Below, one piece after another: positions 12,112-24,900 of a stretch of DNA of 64,000 nt. The DNA comes from Tolypeutes matacus (taxonomy: Eukaryota > Chordata > Mammalia > Cingulata > Chlamyphoridae), in contig JAKSZT010054458.1 of the NCBI GenBank assembly GCA_026826555.1, forward strand, positions 1,964,425-2,028,424, read 5' to 3'. The notes under the pieces are model-generated. The model saw only the letters and a program-made list of their open reading frames with translations, ran no database searches and had not been told where the DNA came from. Each line of letters opens with the position of its first letter. Within the stretch, counting starts at the first letter, position 1. Made by a program: the position numbers and the translations under genes.

Positions 12112-12520
12112 TTGGTTTCTTCATTTCTGGGCTGCTAAGCAAATACCCATGTAATATGTTGGCTTAAACAACAGAAGTTAATTGGTTTACAGTTTGAGAC
12201 TAGGATAGGTCCCGAATTGAAGAGTCAGCAAGGTGATTCTTTCTCCCTGATGGCTGTGGCATTCTGGGCTGCCTGTGACCATGGCTTTTCTGCCACATGG
12301 CAATGCATATGGTGATGTTTTCTCTTTTCTCTCTCTATGTCTGTTTATAAAGGATTCCAGTAGTCTGGATTAAAGCTGAGCCTTATTCACTTGGGCCCCA
12401 TCTTAATTGAAGTAGCATCTTCAAGAGATCCTATTTAAATCGGGCTGGTCTATACCCACCAGAATGTGGACCAAGACCAAGAACATATCCATATTGGGGT
12501 ACACAATTCAATCCATCACC
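12112..12520 (-). repeat. LTR-like dispersed element, antisense
   Basis: Begins 'gggctgctaagcaaatacc' with 'ttggcttaaacaacagaagt', passes 'ggattaaagctgagccttat', and ends 'ggggtacacaattcaatcca' plus 'tcacc'. Start and end phrases match the copy at 19131-19482 ('ttgccagggttgctatgaca ... cgtggttcaatctgcaatac'), so the two are members of one family. It is probably an antisense LTR of the MaLR/ERVL type; the name is not assigned. Confidence 0.6.
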
Positions 12521-12929
12521 ATTGGGAAGGATAGGTTAATACATTCACTGAATTTTTAAGTTGTTTAAAGAAGAATATACTTTTTTGCTTTGTAAAACTA
12601 AAAGGTTTTCCCAAACAGACACATAAAAAATAAAAGGAGATATACCAACCTGTGTTGTCCTTGAACCTCTCTTTATACACTTGTTTAAAATTAATATATT
12701 TGAATAGAATAACCCACCTATCTGTGGCACCCAGTGGCTTAGAGTTATATGTAATACATATTAATAAAGGAGGAGAATGTGGTTCCTGCCACACTCATTT
12801 TGTTTTCGTCCTCCTGACAGTATTCTTGCTGTCAGAGGTTTCTTAGATAATGAAACGCAAGAGAAGACATATACATTTATTCCTTCCTCCCCTCAATCCT
12901 CTGTCTTGTCATCTCTGAGCAACAAAACC
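12521..12929. other. Nothing recognised
   Basis: AT-rich interval. The minus-strand frames at 12516-12794 have no recognisable domain. Confidence 0.4.
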
Positions 12930-13220
12930 TTCCATTAGTGCTCATTTTAATAAGCCAATTTCATTGGGCTTCTAAGTGACAACTTTTAAATTAGTGGGGA
13001 TCCCTGCCAGATTTTCAAAGGGGGTCATCAACATGTTACTCTCTCGACATTAGATTTTAATTAGCAAGGTCATTGCTAATTTTAAGAGACTGCAGCAGGC
13101 ACATTCTCTCCCCCTCCCTATTTTGGTAATGTCTGGTTGATAACAGAACAGCAGTTTTATCAGCATGCACCTAGATGATGTCAGTGGTGTCAACAAAGCA
13201 TTAAGCAAGAGCTAATCCCT
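12930..13220. promoter_or_regulatory. Candidate conserved non-coding element
   Basis: Repeat-free block with a symmetric motif: AATTAGCAA at 13059-13067, spacer GGTCA, then the exact reverse complement TTGCTAATT at 13073-13081. Each arm holds a homeodomain-type TAAT core. Further motif-like segments follow (CAGCAGGCAC, TGATGTCAGTGG). Enhancer activity is inference; only the symmetry and lack of repeat signature are seen. Confidence 0.3.
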
Positions 13221-14410
13221 CTAGTACTTACACATAGATTTCTTCTCTCATTATAATTCTGCCTCCTGTTTATGTCCTGATTCTGTGACTCAGTGGGTAC
13301 GTATCAAGAAAACTCTGCACAACCTTTATTTTTAAAGTTATGGTTCCGTTCCCCCCCACCCCCACTTTTCCACCCTCCTCTCCATTAAAGAGTTTAAAAT
13401 TGTTCAAAAAGAAAAAAAAAAGCTTTGTCCTAAACTTCGGCAAAAGTTGCAGGACAAACAAAAACAAAACCAGAATGTTTGCTTAACAGAGAAAATCCTT
13501 TCAAACCTAGAGATTTTATAAGGGGGTAATTCAAGTCAAGGTTGTTAGCTGGGGTACCTCTGGCTATCTATGTTCTTCCCAAGAGTCAAAGGTAGTCATT
13601 TGGGGTCACTGAGATTTGCTTTTGTCCTCTACAGTCCTTGTAACATTTTGGCCTTCCAGCTGCTCCTGAGGCATCTGACCATAATGGTTGCACCATACAT
13701 GCTATTTTTGGTGAAAACTCTTTTCTCTACCTCTTGTGCAGATGGTTTTTGAACTAGATGCTGGGATTGGGCTGTGGGATGGCCTATATCATCACAAAAC
13801 TCCTAGATACCAGTAGTTAGGGTAAGCTAGCTGCTCTAATAGAGCAAAACAATAAAAATTAAAGTTTAAAACAAGTTGATTTCTCTCTTGCCTACCTGTC
13901 CAAGCAGGTGTTCCCAATTTTATGCTACTTTCAGAATCATCCCATCAAACCAACTTCATATGTAACTCCTAGTTATGAAAGATAAGCTATAATAAAAAGC
14001 AAACAAATAAACAAAAGCAAATCTTTCCAGGCCATTACCCTGTATATTCTCTTCTTTGAAAGTCCACAAAACACTATGACATGGGATGCTTATAGAATTT
14101 TTAAAGTTAATTGCTGTTTTTTTTAAAAAAATTGAAGCCTAGATTTGACTTGTCATCCATCATTGTGGGCTGCTGGTATCCGCCACTCAGAAATGGGACA
14201 TTTAGAATTGGAAGGGACCTCTCAGATCTTTTCTTCTACTTCTGGGGAGCCAATGAGTGAGTGTAACTGAAAAAATGTGTTTGTGGATGCAAATTGAAAA
14301 AAATCATTCTTATATGAGATCAGAGTAAATTTTCTATTGCTTTTAACTCACATTTCCTTGCTTGGAGAATAATCATTGTTACTAGGTCATTTTTGAAGAT
14401 GAGTGAAAAA
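13221..14410. other. Nothing recognised
   Basis: AT-rich sequence with short homopolymers (C run near 13351, A run near 13411). No gene or named repeat supported. Confidence 0.4.
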
Positions 14411-14439
14411 ATGTGTGTGTGTGTGTATGTGTGTGTGTT
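14411..14439. repeat. (TG)n microsatellite, interrupted
   Basis: TG dinucleotide repeat with one TA interruption. The minus-strand frame 14320-14658 crosses it and encodes a Thr/His run, so it is not a gene. Confidence 0.95.
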
Positions 14440-15171
14440 TTGGGATTTAGCTGGATGAGTGATGTTCTGTAATTCATTGTCATGGAGATGACCAACTGTT
14501 AAAGGGATTTTGCCTAAATAGTTACTTCTTATTGAGGTCCTAATCTTCTGGCTTCTGCTCTGGCTTCTCCTATCTGTGTAACCTGGGAGGAGTACAAAGG
14601 AGTCCCTTATATAATGTTTAAAAAAAAAAAAACAGCATAGAATTTCAACCCAATACAAACAGCTTCTTCATTGACAGTGTCACTCAGTCTTCACTGCAAA
14701 CTCTTAATTCAAGCTCCACTGCCATTTGCCTGGTATTATTTGGAGCTTGTTTATGGTTATTATTTTGCTTTTGGGACCTATGCTGAAATATCAAATGTAT
14801 ATTTGTAAATAATTCTGGTAACTTTACTTCTTTCATGACTGTCAATATTCACTACCATGATTGGAAACCGCATCTTGCTATTCTTTAGGAAGGCTACTGC
14901 TTTTTCCAAAGAGAGACTGAGTGTTATTATAGAACCCAACTAAAAACTTTAGCAGGTAAAAGTGTATAGAAAGTAGAAAACAAAAATACTGCATCTCCCA
15001 CTGTGGGCTTTCACACTGATCCCATCGACTACTGAAGTCCTCTTGAAACTGATCGATTTTATCTGTAGAATAGGTGAAAACTATATCCCAGCAAGGAATT
15101 CCCTGAACTGTTTCTGAGTTCAAAACCCAACAGGAAGGTATAAGGAGGACTTTTATTTGAAAAAACAAAAA

Positions 15172-15223
15172 ACCAAACCCCCCAAAAAACAAACAAACAA
15201 ACAAACACCAAAAACAAACAAAA
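15172..15223. repeat. A-rich and (AAAC)n tract
   Basis: Repeated CAAA/AAAC units. On the minus strand this gives Phe/Cys/Leu/Val-rich frames (14878-15368) that are low-complexity artefacts. Confidence 0.9.
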
Positions 15224-15419
15224 GATACATGAGATAGAATCCAGTGATAAAGCTGGAAATGTACTTCGCTTCCAACAAGGGTTGAATGCCAGTGTCAGAC
15301 CTATTGAGAAAGCGCTCAATATTGTCATCTATATAAAGAGAGTTTTTGTTTATAAGGCAGTCTGACAATTTTTTCCCACTATAGTCCTTTCTATACTCAA
15401 GGTCTCTGTGGCAATGGGT

Positions 15420-15640
15420 AATTCAATTCAACAAGTATTTATTGAGCAACTATTATGAACAAGTCACTGTGAAAAGATTCTCCAGGGTTTATAAAAACAA
15501 GCAACACATCAACCATACTATTAATGAATTGTAAACTTAACAAGAATAAGATAAGTAATCAAATAACAATATAACAAGGTAGAATATAATGTCAGAAGAC
15601 GATACAAGGGCACACTGATGGGCATTGAAAGAAATTAGTG
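15420..15640 (+). repeat. Ancient dispersed repeat fragment
   Basis: Starts 'attcaacaagtatttattga' followed by 'gcaactattatgaacaagt', the same opening as the repeats at 5655, 29935 and 40350. The right end is uncertain. Confidence 0.5.
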
Positions 15641-18600
15641 AAAACTTATTTTATACAGTTAAACATTGTCTTAAAGGACAAAGGCTATGTTTTAGGGTCT
15701 GTATAACATTTAGTACTCAACATAGACGATGTATATTGTCAGTTTTTCAAATCACTGAGATTGTATCCATTCGTTGTTCTCCAGCAACTCTTGTACCAGG
15801 AAATTACTGGAAACAAAAGGATTTCATAAAAACAGTTGGATTTGCCCTTGAGGAATGCCTCTGGTCATTAATTTCTCAAATTTAGTTCTAGGACAGTTTT
15901 AGGTACTTAAAAGTTCTTTAGAGGATTATAAGAGTGTCACTTCTGTTTGAAGATTCTTGGCAAATTTCTTATGACGATTGTAGTGGACTGAATTCCAGGT
16001 GCAGATATGAAGTAGAATTAGAATTATTATTTTTTTTAATTAGAATTCTTGAGCCTTATGAAACGGTGATAAGTCTAGAACTGGCACAAGTTAAAGAAGT
16101 GGCAAGAATTTGGGGATGGCGTTTGCATTCTAACAGTAACCTGATGCACTTAGAGATCCTAGAGCATGTCAATCCCAAAATAATCTTTGCTGACCCTTTG
16201 GGACCATGGATACTTGTATTCACTCTATTTTTAGAAGTTGTTTCTCCCCATGCAACTTCGATTGTCAATTCTTCTGAGTGGGTACCTAAAATTCTACTGG
16301 AAATACATATCTGGGGTGGCATGAGGAAGGACCTATGGATACCTAGGAGGGCTCAGTGGGTGGGAGGTTCTCACAATTCAGGTTTAAGGCTCTAAGGTAT
16401 TTGAGTTCAAGGGCTAGACTATATTTTACTAACATCCCAACAGCACAGTCTAATAAGTGTTCATGTTGATTCAAAATGTCAAAGGCAATGCTAGGGACAC
16501 TTCTGTTTTAGCTATCCAGGTTGAGAGATAAGCACACTTTGCTTTATTTTAAATTTTAATTAATTAATTAATTCATTCATTCATTTTTAACTGTTCAAGC
16601 AGAAGCAGATGTTATGTCTTGAAAGGAATTACTGTTCTGCATCAGGCATATTTTGGAATACACGTAAATCAATTTTCCTTACACACTATGTCCTATCAAG
16701 CTAGTGAGAGATGGAGACAGCACAATGGTATAATATGGCTTTGAGTTCAAATTATGGAACTTGAGCCTAAAATATTAAAATATTTGTAAGACTGCATCAG
16801 TCTGGTTACAGCATACTAATAAATCACATTTCTACTCACTGCTTTGAGTTTAAGAACTAGCAATTGGAAACTAGAGACATAAAAGAATAGGTTTGGAATA
16901 AATTTTAAGGAGCAATCTAGTTCATTTTTCTGCCATTGGCAGATTTGGACTAAACTCTTCTTCAGCGGGGAGAATCTCTCTTATTTGAAAATACCTACTG
17001 GGAAGGAAATTCTAGCATTCCCTATAATACCATTATGATCAGTGGAAACAACTCGTTTCTTTCAAAAATAAATAGTTTCTCAGCTATTTTGTTTTTGGCA
17101 ATGCCCATATCAGGAATAATAAATTCCAATATAAGTGCCACACATTTTTTTCCCTAAAGGTTTTAGGAGAATATATTATATGGAGAGAAATAAGCATTCA
17201 ACAGTGAAGAAAAAGTTTTTTCTTCCAGATCAAGGCTAATTCTAATAAGAAAATAGAAAGTCCATTACTAATGCCTTTGCATTAAAGCTTACTTCCTCTT
17301 GAGTGAACCTGAAGTGGGTTCTTGCATATCAATGTTGTGCCAAAGGCTTTCATTTTCTCTGTGGTTTTGTTTATTCAAATGTTCTCTATGTATAAGCTAA
17401 ATTTGATTTCTTCATGTATAAGCTAAATAGGTGCAAATTCATGTCTTTCAAGAAGTTTGTAAATCTTTTTTAATGAAAGTGCTCTTTGGTGCAATGGGCG
17501 TATTTAGGATTATTCAAAGATGGGTTTACTTTCATTAATGTTTTCTATTTTAATTTTGATCAAAGCTGGCAAAATACAGGGAAACAAAATTTCCCCTTTT
17601 TGATATTATTCAAGACTCTTCATCTTCACCATGCTTCACATAGCTGATTATTCTCAATACGGTAAGACTCAGGCCAATATTGAGAAACAGAAACACCTGA
17701 TATTGGTGACCCCTGGAAAACTGCCTGAGTTAAACAGAGAAAAGAAATGTTATTTGGTTACTTGGTTGCGTAATTTAAATCATTATCCACATAAGCATGG
17801 CAATGCGCTGTGACTGAAAAGCAAATAACTCACCCTTGTCAAAAGTGTAGCTTTTTTTCTAGCTGTGAAATTAACTATCAATTCATATGCAATCGCAGAT
17901 AAAAAATGGTGGTGAACCAGATGCTCTGGTGCATGAGAATGGAAGTAATTGTTTGTGGTTTTCATGAGAAGATTGCCAGTTTGCAGCATTTAAATTACAC
18001 ACAAACTGCTTTTTACATCTCTAATTGTAGCTCTGTTGTTTTCAGGGAGGGTTGAATTGACATTGACAAACATAGACTTAGAGAGAATACAAAGAGATGA
18101 AAACAGCACTAAATTTGCCCCAAAAATGATTCAGTGAATAATTCTGCAATGTTCTATTTATTCCTTGAAATGCCAAAATTTCTGTTTTTTCCCTTAAGGA
18201 ATGATGCTGACTTTGGTAAGTTAATGAGAAGTAGTAAATGCAGAGAGGTTGAGTAAATCAAGCACATGACTTTTGTGAATTATTGTATTCTTGCTCTTTT
18301 ACTTTTTTTTAACAAAGACAAATTTAATGTAATGCTTTTTCTTGTTTCTTTTCTTTAACTCTTAAATTCTCCATTTACCTTCAGCACTTAATCGACTTGC
18401 ACTGGCTTGGCTTTCCTCCATTCAAATCTTGTTACGATAAATTTTAGCTGTGGGGAAGGGTAAAAATGGGGTACCATTAGTAATGTTTTACTTTTTCAAA
18501 AATGTATCACTTTTTGCTTTAATCCTGAAATTTTCTGTAAAATAAGGTTCTTCACCTCTGGGGCTTAAACAATGAATAACTGGCTTATCGGAGAAACAAA

Positions 18601-19130
18601 ACAATGAAAACAGAGAGAGGTAATTCACATTCTGAACTGCAAAGCCAATTGAGTGTATGATGTTAATTCTAGTGTACAAACAACTGCAATACAAATGATT
18701 CCCACACCCACAAATCGGTATTGGTTTCCTTTGAAAAATACTTCTGATTCTTAAAGGATCATACTGAGTTAAAAATACAGTTGTGAAGAGAAACAATGGC
18801 TTAGTGAGAGGGAATTCAATGTACATATATTGGGAAAAAGGGCCATGTTAGAAGTAGAAAACAAATGAAAAATTTTTTAGAAAAACCTTATACATTTGAG
18901 CAAAGTTACAAAGAAAATTACCCACATTTTGCTTGGCACAGCACATTGAAAGTTCACACAGTGAGAAAATTCACAGTAGCCATTTATGTATGCACTTCTG
19001 GAAGAGCCCTGTCCCATTCACTCATGCAGAGGATTGTGGCAGGGAGAAGAGTCATCATTTACCTTGAAAACTCCTTGTCCCTCAATGTCCATAAGCTCTG
19101 AAGGAGGTAGAGATGTTGTGTAATGACGCA
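15641..19130. other. Mostly unique-looking sequence
   Basis: Contains an ATTA/ATTC tetranucleotide tract at 16551-16587. The 153-codon plus frame at 15934-16395 is the longest unexplained frame here, but has no domain, no codon bias and no start context. The 17420-18060 part lacks repeat signatures and could hold conserved non-coding DNA. Nothing else is supported. Confidence 0.4.
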
Positions 19131-19482
19131 GTATCTTGGTTTGCCAGGGTTGCTATGACAAATATCACACAATGGGTTGTCTTAAACAGCAGGAATTTAT
19201 TGTCTCACAGTTTGAGAGGCTACAAGTTCAAAACCAAGGTTATTCTCTGCCTTGATTACCTTTTCTTATAAAGGACTTCAGCCATATGGGTTCTGGCTCA
19301 CCCTGATTCAATTTGACTTCATCTAAATAGGATCTTCAAAGATCCTATTCACAAATGAGTCCACATCTTACTAATTATAACATCTTCAAATGTCTTATTT
19401 ACAAATGGGTTCACACTCACAGACCCACAGACTAAGATGTGAACTTGTCTTTATGGGGAACGTGGTTCAATCTGCAATACAC
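19131..19482 (-). repeat. LTR-like dispersed element, antisense (second copy)
   Basis: Opens 'ggtttgccagggttgctatg' and includes 'cttaaacagcaggaatttat', 'tgtctcacagtttgagaggc', '...aaagatcctattcac...', and ends 'gtggttcaatctgcaatac'. It shares start, middle and end phrases with 12112-12520. Confidence 0.65.
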
Positions 19483-20265
19483 AGCAAGCTAATTCAATGT
19501 TTCTCTAAGGTGCTGTGTTACTTACTGAAATGCTTTTATTTTAACTTTGTCCAGACCATGGAGAGACGCTGATTTGCCTAGCCTCATTTCTACCTTCTGC
19601 TCCTTTATTGTTCTCATCTTACCACAGTCATCAACTAATTGAAGGGGTGCCCTGTGAAATACAGGCAGGCTTAAATTGTGTAGGACCAAAGAATGGAAGC
19701 TGGAGGAAGACAAGCTTAGCTCAATAAAAGGGAGAACTTCTTTAGACATTGAGAAATTAAAAAAATGGAATAGGCTGCCTACGAAAGTTTGAACCTTCCA
19801 TTGATGGTGATATATAAACAGAGGTGGGATGGCCAGCTATCAGGGAGACCTTGCCAGCAATTGAGTGGGAGGACAGACTAATGACCTATAAAGTTCCTTT
19901 CCCTTCCAATGCATTTTAAAATTTTGGCCTATTTTTAAATTCACTCTGAGTTTTTTTGTGCTCTTGGCTTTGGGTCTGTTACTAATCCTAGATTTCTAGT
20001 AGCTGTGGGAGGCTGCTGAACTATATGATGGTGGAGGTCACAGGGCAGTATCAGCAACACAATGCTTTCCTATAGATTTTATCCCCTTCCTTATCACCAA
20101 CCCCTTTTCCATGTGTGAAGCCAGCAGAGTGGCCACCAAGTAATTGGTTATGCATTTGAAGAAGTTCACACCAACATTCCTGGGGACCTGAATTTTATTT
20201 TCATGTTTTAGAAACACATCTACTTGCCTTCCAATCCAAGGGCAAGAATCTTTATATATAAAGAG

Positions 20266-20749
20266 TCTGGTAGATTGAATTATATAACTCAGATTAGACA
20301 TGTTCTTAATCTTAATCCAAAATCCTTTGGGTGTGAATCCATTGTAATAGGATCCTTGAAGTTGTTATTTTAGTTAAAGTGTGGCTCAACTGAATGAGGG
20401 TTTGGCCTTAATCCATATTACTGGAGTCCTTTATAAGCAGAAGAAATTAAAACTGAGAGAGAGAAAGCCATGGGGAGGAACCAGGAGCCAGAAACTGGGT
20501 GCTGGAGTCCAGAAATCAATGGAAACCAGAACAGGAAGGGGAGGACATTGACTTACGATGCAAGGCAGGGATATGAGCCAAGAAACCCCAAGGATCACTA
20601 GCAGTCAGGACCAGAATGTTACAGGCTTTGGGAAGAAGGCATCGCCTTGCCAATACCTTGGTTTTGTACTTCTCCTAGCCTCAAAACTGTGAGCCAATAC
20701 ATTTGTGTTATTATGACAACCCATTTTGTGATAGTTGTCATGGCAAACT
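20266..20749 (+). repeat. Solo LTR, MaLR/ERVL-like subfamily B
   Basis: Starts TCTGGTAGATTGAA (TG decayed to TC), contains '...actggagtcctttataag...', then a purine-rich AGAGAGAG segment, then 'ttgtacttctcctagcctca', and ends near 'tggcaaact'. AAGAG occurs just before (20261-20265) and just after (20750-20754) and may be the 5-bp target duplication, although the 3' CA end is then lost. It resembles 45679-46161 through its length. Confidence 0.65.
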
Positions 20750-21802
20750 AAGAGAGTGACAGAGAAATAAATGCAGAAGTCATGTTGACTTTTATGAGCT
20801 AGTCTTGGGTCAAGCAGCATCATTTTCCCTGAATTCTGTTGGCTGAAGCAGTTATAAGATTCTCTCTATTCAGTGGAAGGGAACATAGATGCCTCCTCTT
20901 TATGGAGGAATGTCAATGTCACATTGTATAGGCATATGGGATGGGACATATATTGTTACAGACTTCTATGGCTACAGTGGCTTAGTATATCCAGAGTACG
21001 GTAAATCAGTAGAAGACATGGGGAATTCTAACAATGTACAATTTCCAAAGAAACACACCAAGATTTAAAATCTGATCAATGTTTTATGTATGTATACTTG
21101 GCTATTTTGGATAAAATGATATTTTCTTGAAATAAAGAGAGAGACTTTCATAAAAATTGACTTCCAGTTTCATAGATGTGCAACTAATTTGCCTTGGTGT
21201 GTAATAGAGATAATGAACATTGTTCTGATTTATATCTACCATTTTTATATCAAGATGCCTTGTTATAATTTTCTACTTTTCCTATTTCTTTCATTTAAAA
21301 TAATACTTTTGGATATCTGAGATAGGAAAATACCCTCAAATTTTTAAGTAAACTTCTTAGCCTAAGAAGTGAGATTCATATATATATATTTAATTTTGAT
21401 ATCTATATTATGAATAAGTAAATTATTGAGCAGTGTTTTATTGAAGTGATATAAGTGGAAAAAAGTCAAAATTCATTCTCTTCTCTTTATTCTGTACCAG
21501 GTTGCCTTAGGCTAACCTCACTCATAATGGCTTAATGAATGTGGAAATCTATTATCTTACTAACAAGAATTCAAGAAATAGGACTTCTTAGGGCATAGTA
21601 GGTCAGGGTTCTGGCCCACTTTTCAGAGTCTCTTGGCTCTGCCTCCTTTGAATGCTGGCTTTAGGCTCAGCCCATTAGCAGTATGGCTGCAGCAGTTCAA
21701 GTTATCACAAATACAGGCAACAAGAAGAAGAACAAGAAAATAGTCTATTCTGATATTTCCTTCTTAGGAAATGAGAAAACCTTTTCCAGGTGACCTCATC
21801 CC

Positions 21803-21958
21803 CTAGCCATGCCCACTCATTTGCCATTTGCCTTTTGTGTCTTCTGCTTTTGCACTAAAATATCAGAGTCGAGTAGTAGCAACAGAGACCATATCATCTT
21901 CAAAGCCAAAAATATTTACTGTTTGGCCCTTTATAGGAAAAGCTTACCAACTTCCATC
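21803..21958 (+). repeat. hAT-Charlie-type MITE fragment
   Basis: Shows 'catgcccactcatttgccat', 'gcttttgcactaaaatatc', 'gagtagtagcaacagagacc', 'aaaatatttactgtttggcc', 'ctttataggaaaagctt', which is the order of the common non-autonomous element ending '...tttactatctggccctttacagaaaaagttt...'. The same family lies in the other orientation at 27311-27568. The start of the element is missing. Confidence 0.75.
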
Positions 21959-24900
21959 TTAAATCACAGAACAAAACTGGGGCTCTGTCAGCAAGGAAAA
22001 AGAGGGGAAAAGATATTATTTGGTCCCCATTTCTACTGCTTTTCCTACTTCATTTGCAAAAAGTACCCTATGCTGATTTTCACAAACCTCATAGATATCA
22101 TTACATTTATATTGTGGTATTTTACGCTGTTAACTTTATTACAGTGGTCCTGTTAGGTTTCTAAGGTTATTATGCAGCTGTATCTAATTTCAAAGTTTTC
22201 CTGTGCTGAGAGGGTTGTAGGATAACATCTACTAAAATTGGTTAAGATTGTACCTTTTCCTTTCCTTTGTAGAGCAGCTGTGAAGCCTTACTGACTTCTA
22301 AGCCTATCAAAACTTATGTTTACTGGTCAGTTATTTACTTGGCTAAAATTTACAGAATGAATTAACTAGAATGAAGGACCCATTCTATTTAAATATTACT
22401 GTTTTTTTTTTTTTATTTCTATTAGCAGGTCAATTTCTATTTAAGTAGAGACCAATACACATGAATAAAAACTATTGCCTGAGAAAATCCTGGGTTACCT
22501 AGAGGCACCCAGGGTTCATCATTGGGGTGTGTGAGGCTGGGGTGTGATGAGGGGGCATTGATGCAGGCATGTTTCCCACTTTGGACTAGAATAGAGAATG
22601 TGAACTCTACCTTCTACACAAGGACGAACTGGTGATCAACAATCTAGAAAACCCCTTCACCAGGTAATATTGCTTTGAACAATTTGATCTTTTTAATAAT
22701 AAGAAACAATATTAGTTGAAGGTTGCTGGAAGATATAGAGTCTAGCTATATATTTCCCTAAAATTCAGATTTATAAAATTGCCTCTTTCACTGAAACCTG
22801 AGTATCTGAAAGTCAAATGCTTGGACATATTATGTTTTCTCTTCTTAGAATGTTTTTACAGAAGCAGTCTCTGGCATTATTTGGTTACCAAGGAATGCTC
22901 TAAGAAGTAGCCATGTGCAAAATCTTACTGCATAAAATGTAGGGATGTTTTTGAAGATAATGTTTGTTCCTCTACTCTGGGAACAACATGAGTTTCAGTA
23001 GCAAGAAAACTGTACTGTTCCTGAGTACCTGATGTGCTTTTATGTGGTTGATAGGAGATTTTTTTCAGAACCATATTTTCAAATACAATTTTATATGGAC
23101 TTCAAGTAGAAGAAATATGCCTGGGTAATAAAGAACTTCTGGTTAAAATAGGGATAGCAGCTGGATGCACCTACTCTACCTGTCCTTGGAGCCTTGGGAT
23201 ATTTTTGGGAGAACCCCAAGTACTCTGAGCTTGATTGGAATCCACCTGTGAACTAATTGCTTTCCTGCTTTGGCTTCTCCCTCAAGAAACCCAGAGTTAA
23301 ATTTGTAATTCACCTTTAAAACGCCTAACTTGCTTTGTTTGAATTACTGATTTGACCCTCATTTTACCTTTCATCTAATTTCTGTTTCTTCAACAACAGA
23401 AAAAACCAAACCTTACTGTGTAAGAAAAAAACTTTTTATAAAATGTTTCAACCCTTTTTTAGAACAGGTAAAGTATATTTTGATAATTACAAATAGTTCT
23501 AGCATTGTGATCAAGAATTCCACCAAAGATATAATTAGCTCATTATATAATTGTTTTATGTAGAATAATAAGCTCTCTGTCAGATTCTTCCTGTAATATT
23601 CTAAACCCCAGGTAAATGCACAGATTATCACCTATATTTTAAAAGTCGTTGCTGGCCTCTCTGTCGCCAGAAGGCACAGCTTATAAAAAGTGAGAATTGT
23701 AGGTGGAGGCTTCACCTTAAAAAAGTTGTCTCTATTTCTAGCATGGAGCTTTTTCCCCATCCCTGAGATTTTAAAAAATGGTATTCACTTTAACTTTCTT
23801 CATTCTTACGAAGCTAGCTGAAAACCTAGCTGGTAATATGCTCCATCACAACACAGTGGCAGACCTTTCAAGGGCTTTTTTTGCAACCTCTCTGGGGTTT
23901 TGCTCTTGCTCTCAAGAAACCTTTCCAGCTTTTGTGAGAGCAAGCTGAACCTGTAACATGCAAACCACCAGATACACAGTCTTTGACTGTGCTGCTTCTA
24001 TGCAGCATTTCTATAATTTCTATAATTCTTACATCTGTAAAAACCCAGGTCTCCTTGGAATCAGTTGGAAATATGAAATATTTTAAAAGACTTTTTATAG
24101 AAAAGCAATATGCAGATGTTTTAATAAATCCAGTCTCTTTGGTATGGGAAGTGGGGGAGGTTCAGATAAGGTGTCTCTGAGCGATAGTTGGAATGGGAAA
24201 TAAAATGTGTGTGGAGGGGCAGGTGAGGCTCACACTCCTTTACCTTTACAACCAAGCATTCCTACGGGGGTCCAGGGATTGTTTCCATGTTGCTGGTAGC
24301 TTTATCTCCCTCTCTGCTCTGAGTTCAGGTGGCGTAAAACATTTGTGGGTGTGTAAATGAAATAATGAAAATAGACTCTCCATTCTTGGATTTTATATTC
24401 TCTCTAATTGAACAACTATATTCCAAGAGTGGTGGTTAATAGATAGATTGAACCTGGACAGATAGATAATATGAAGGATAATAGAATTCAGCTCATTTTC
24501 ATTTCAGCCCACTCCCAGAATAGCTACAGTAGCTGAATAAAAAATAGTGGTAGGATTAGCTGCTTTAGTGGGGACAGTGATAAACCAGAAAGTACCTAAA
24601 GGACAGGGCCAAGGATACAGAAAAAAATAGAGAAAAATACTATGTGAGAAATAGGTGAAAGAATTAAGGATTTTTACTCCGAGGAGAGGAAAAGCGTGCA
24701 CGTATATGTGTGATGCATGTGTGTGTGTGTGCATGTATTGGTTTGTAGGGGTGATGAGAGGGAATTTTGAAGGTAATCATATGGAAGAAGAAGAAGAGAT
24801 AGCATTAGATGCAAACTATTTGTGACATCAGAGGCTACAATATATAATAGAATTTTTTCTTTAGCAAGTAGTTGACAGGGAATGGAAAGCTCTCTCTGGG

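Noticed and set aside
15934..16395. 153-codon plus-strand open frame
   Set aside because: No recognisable domain, signal or motif, no codon bias, no gene context. A frame of this length is expected by chance in 64 kb of AT-rich DNA read in six frames.
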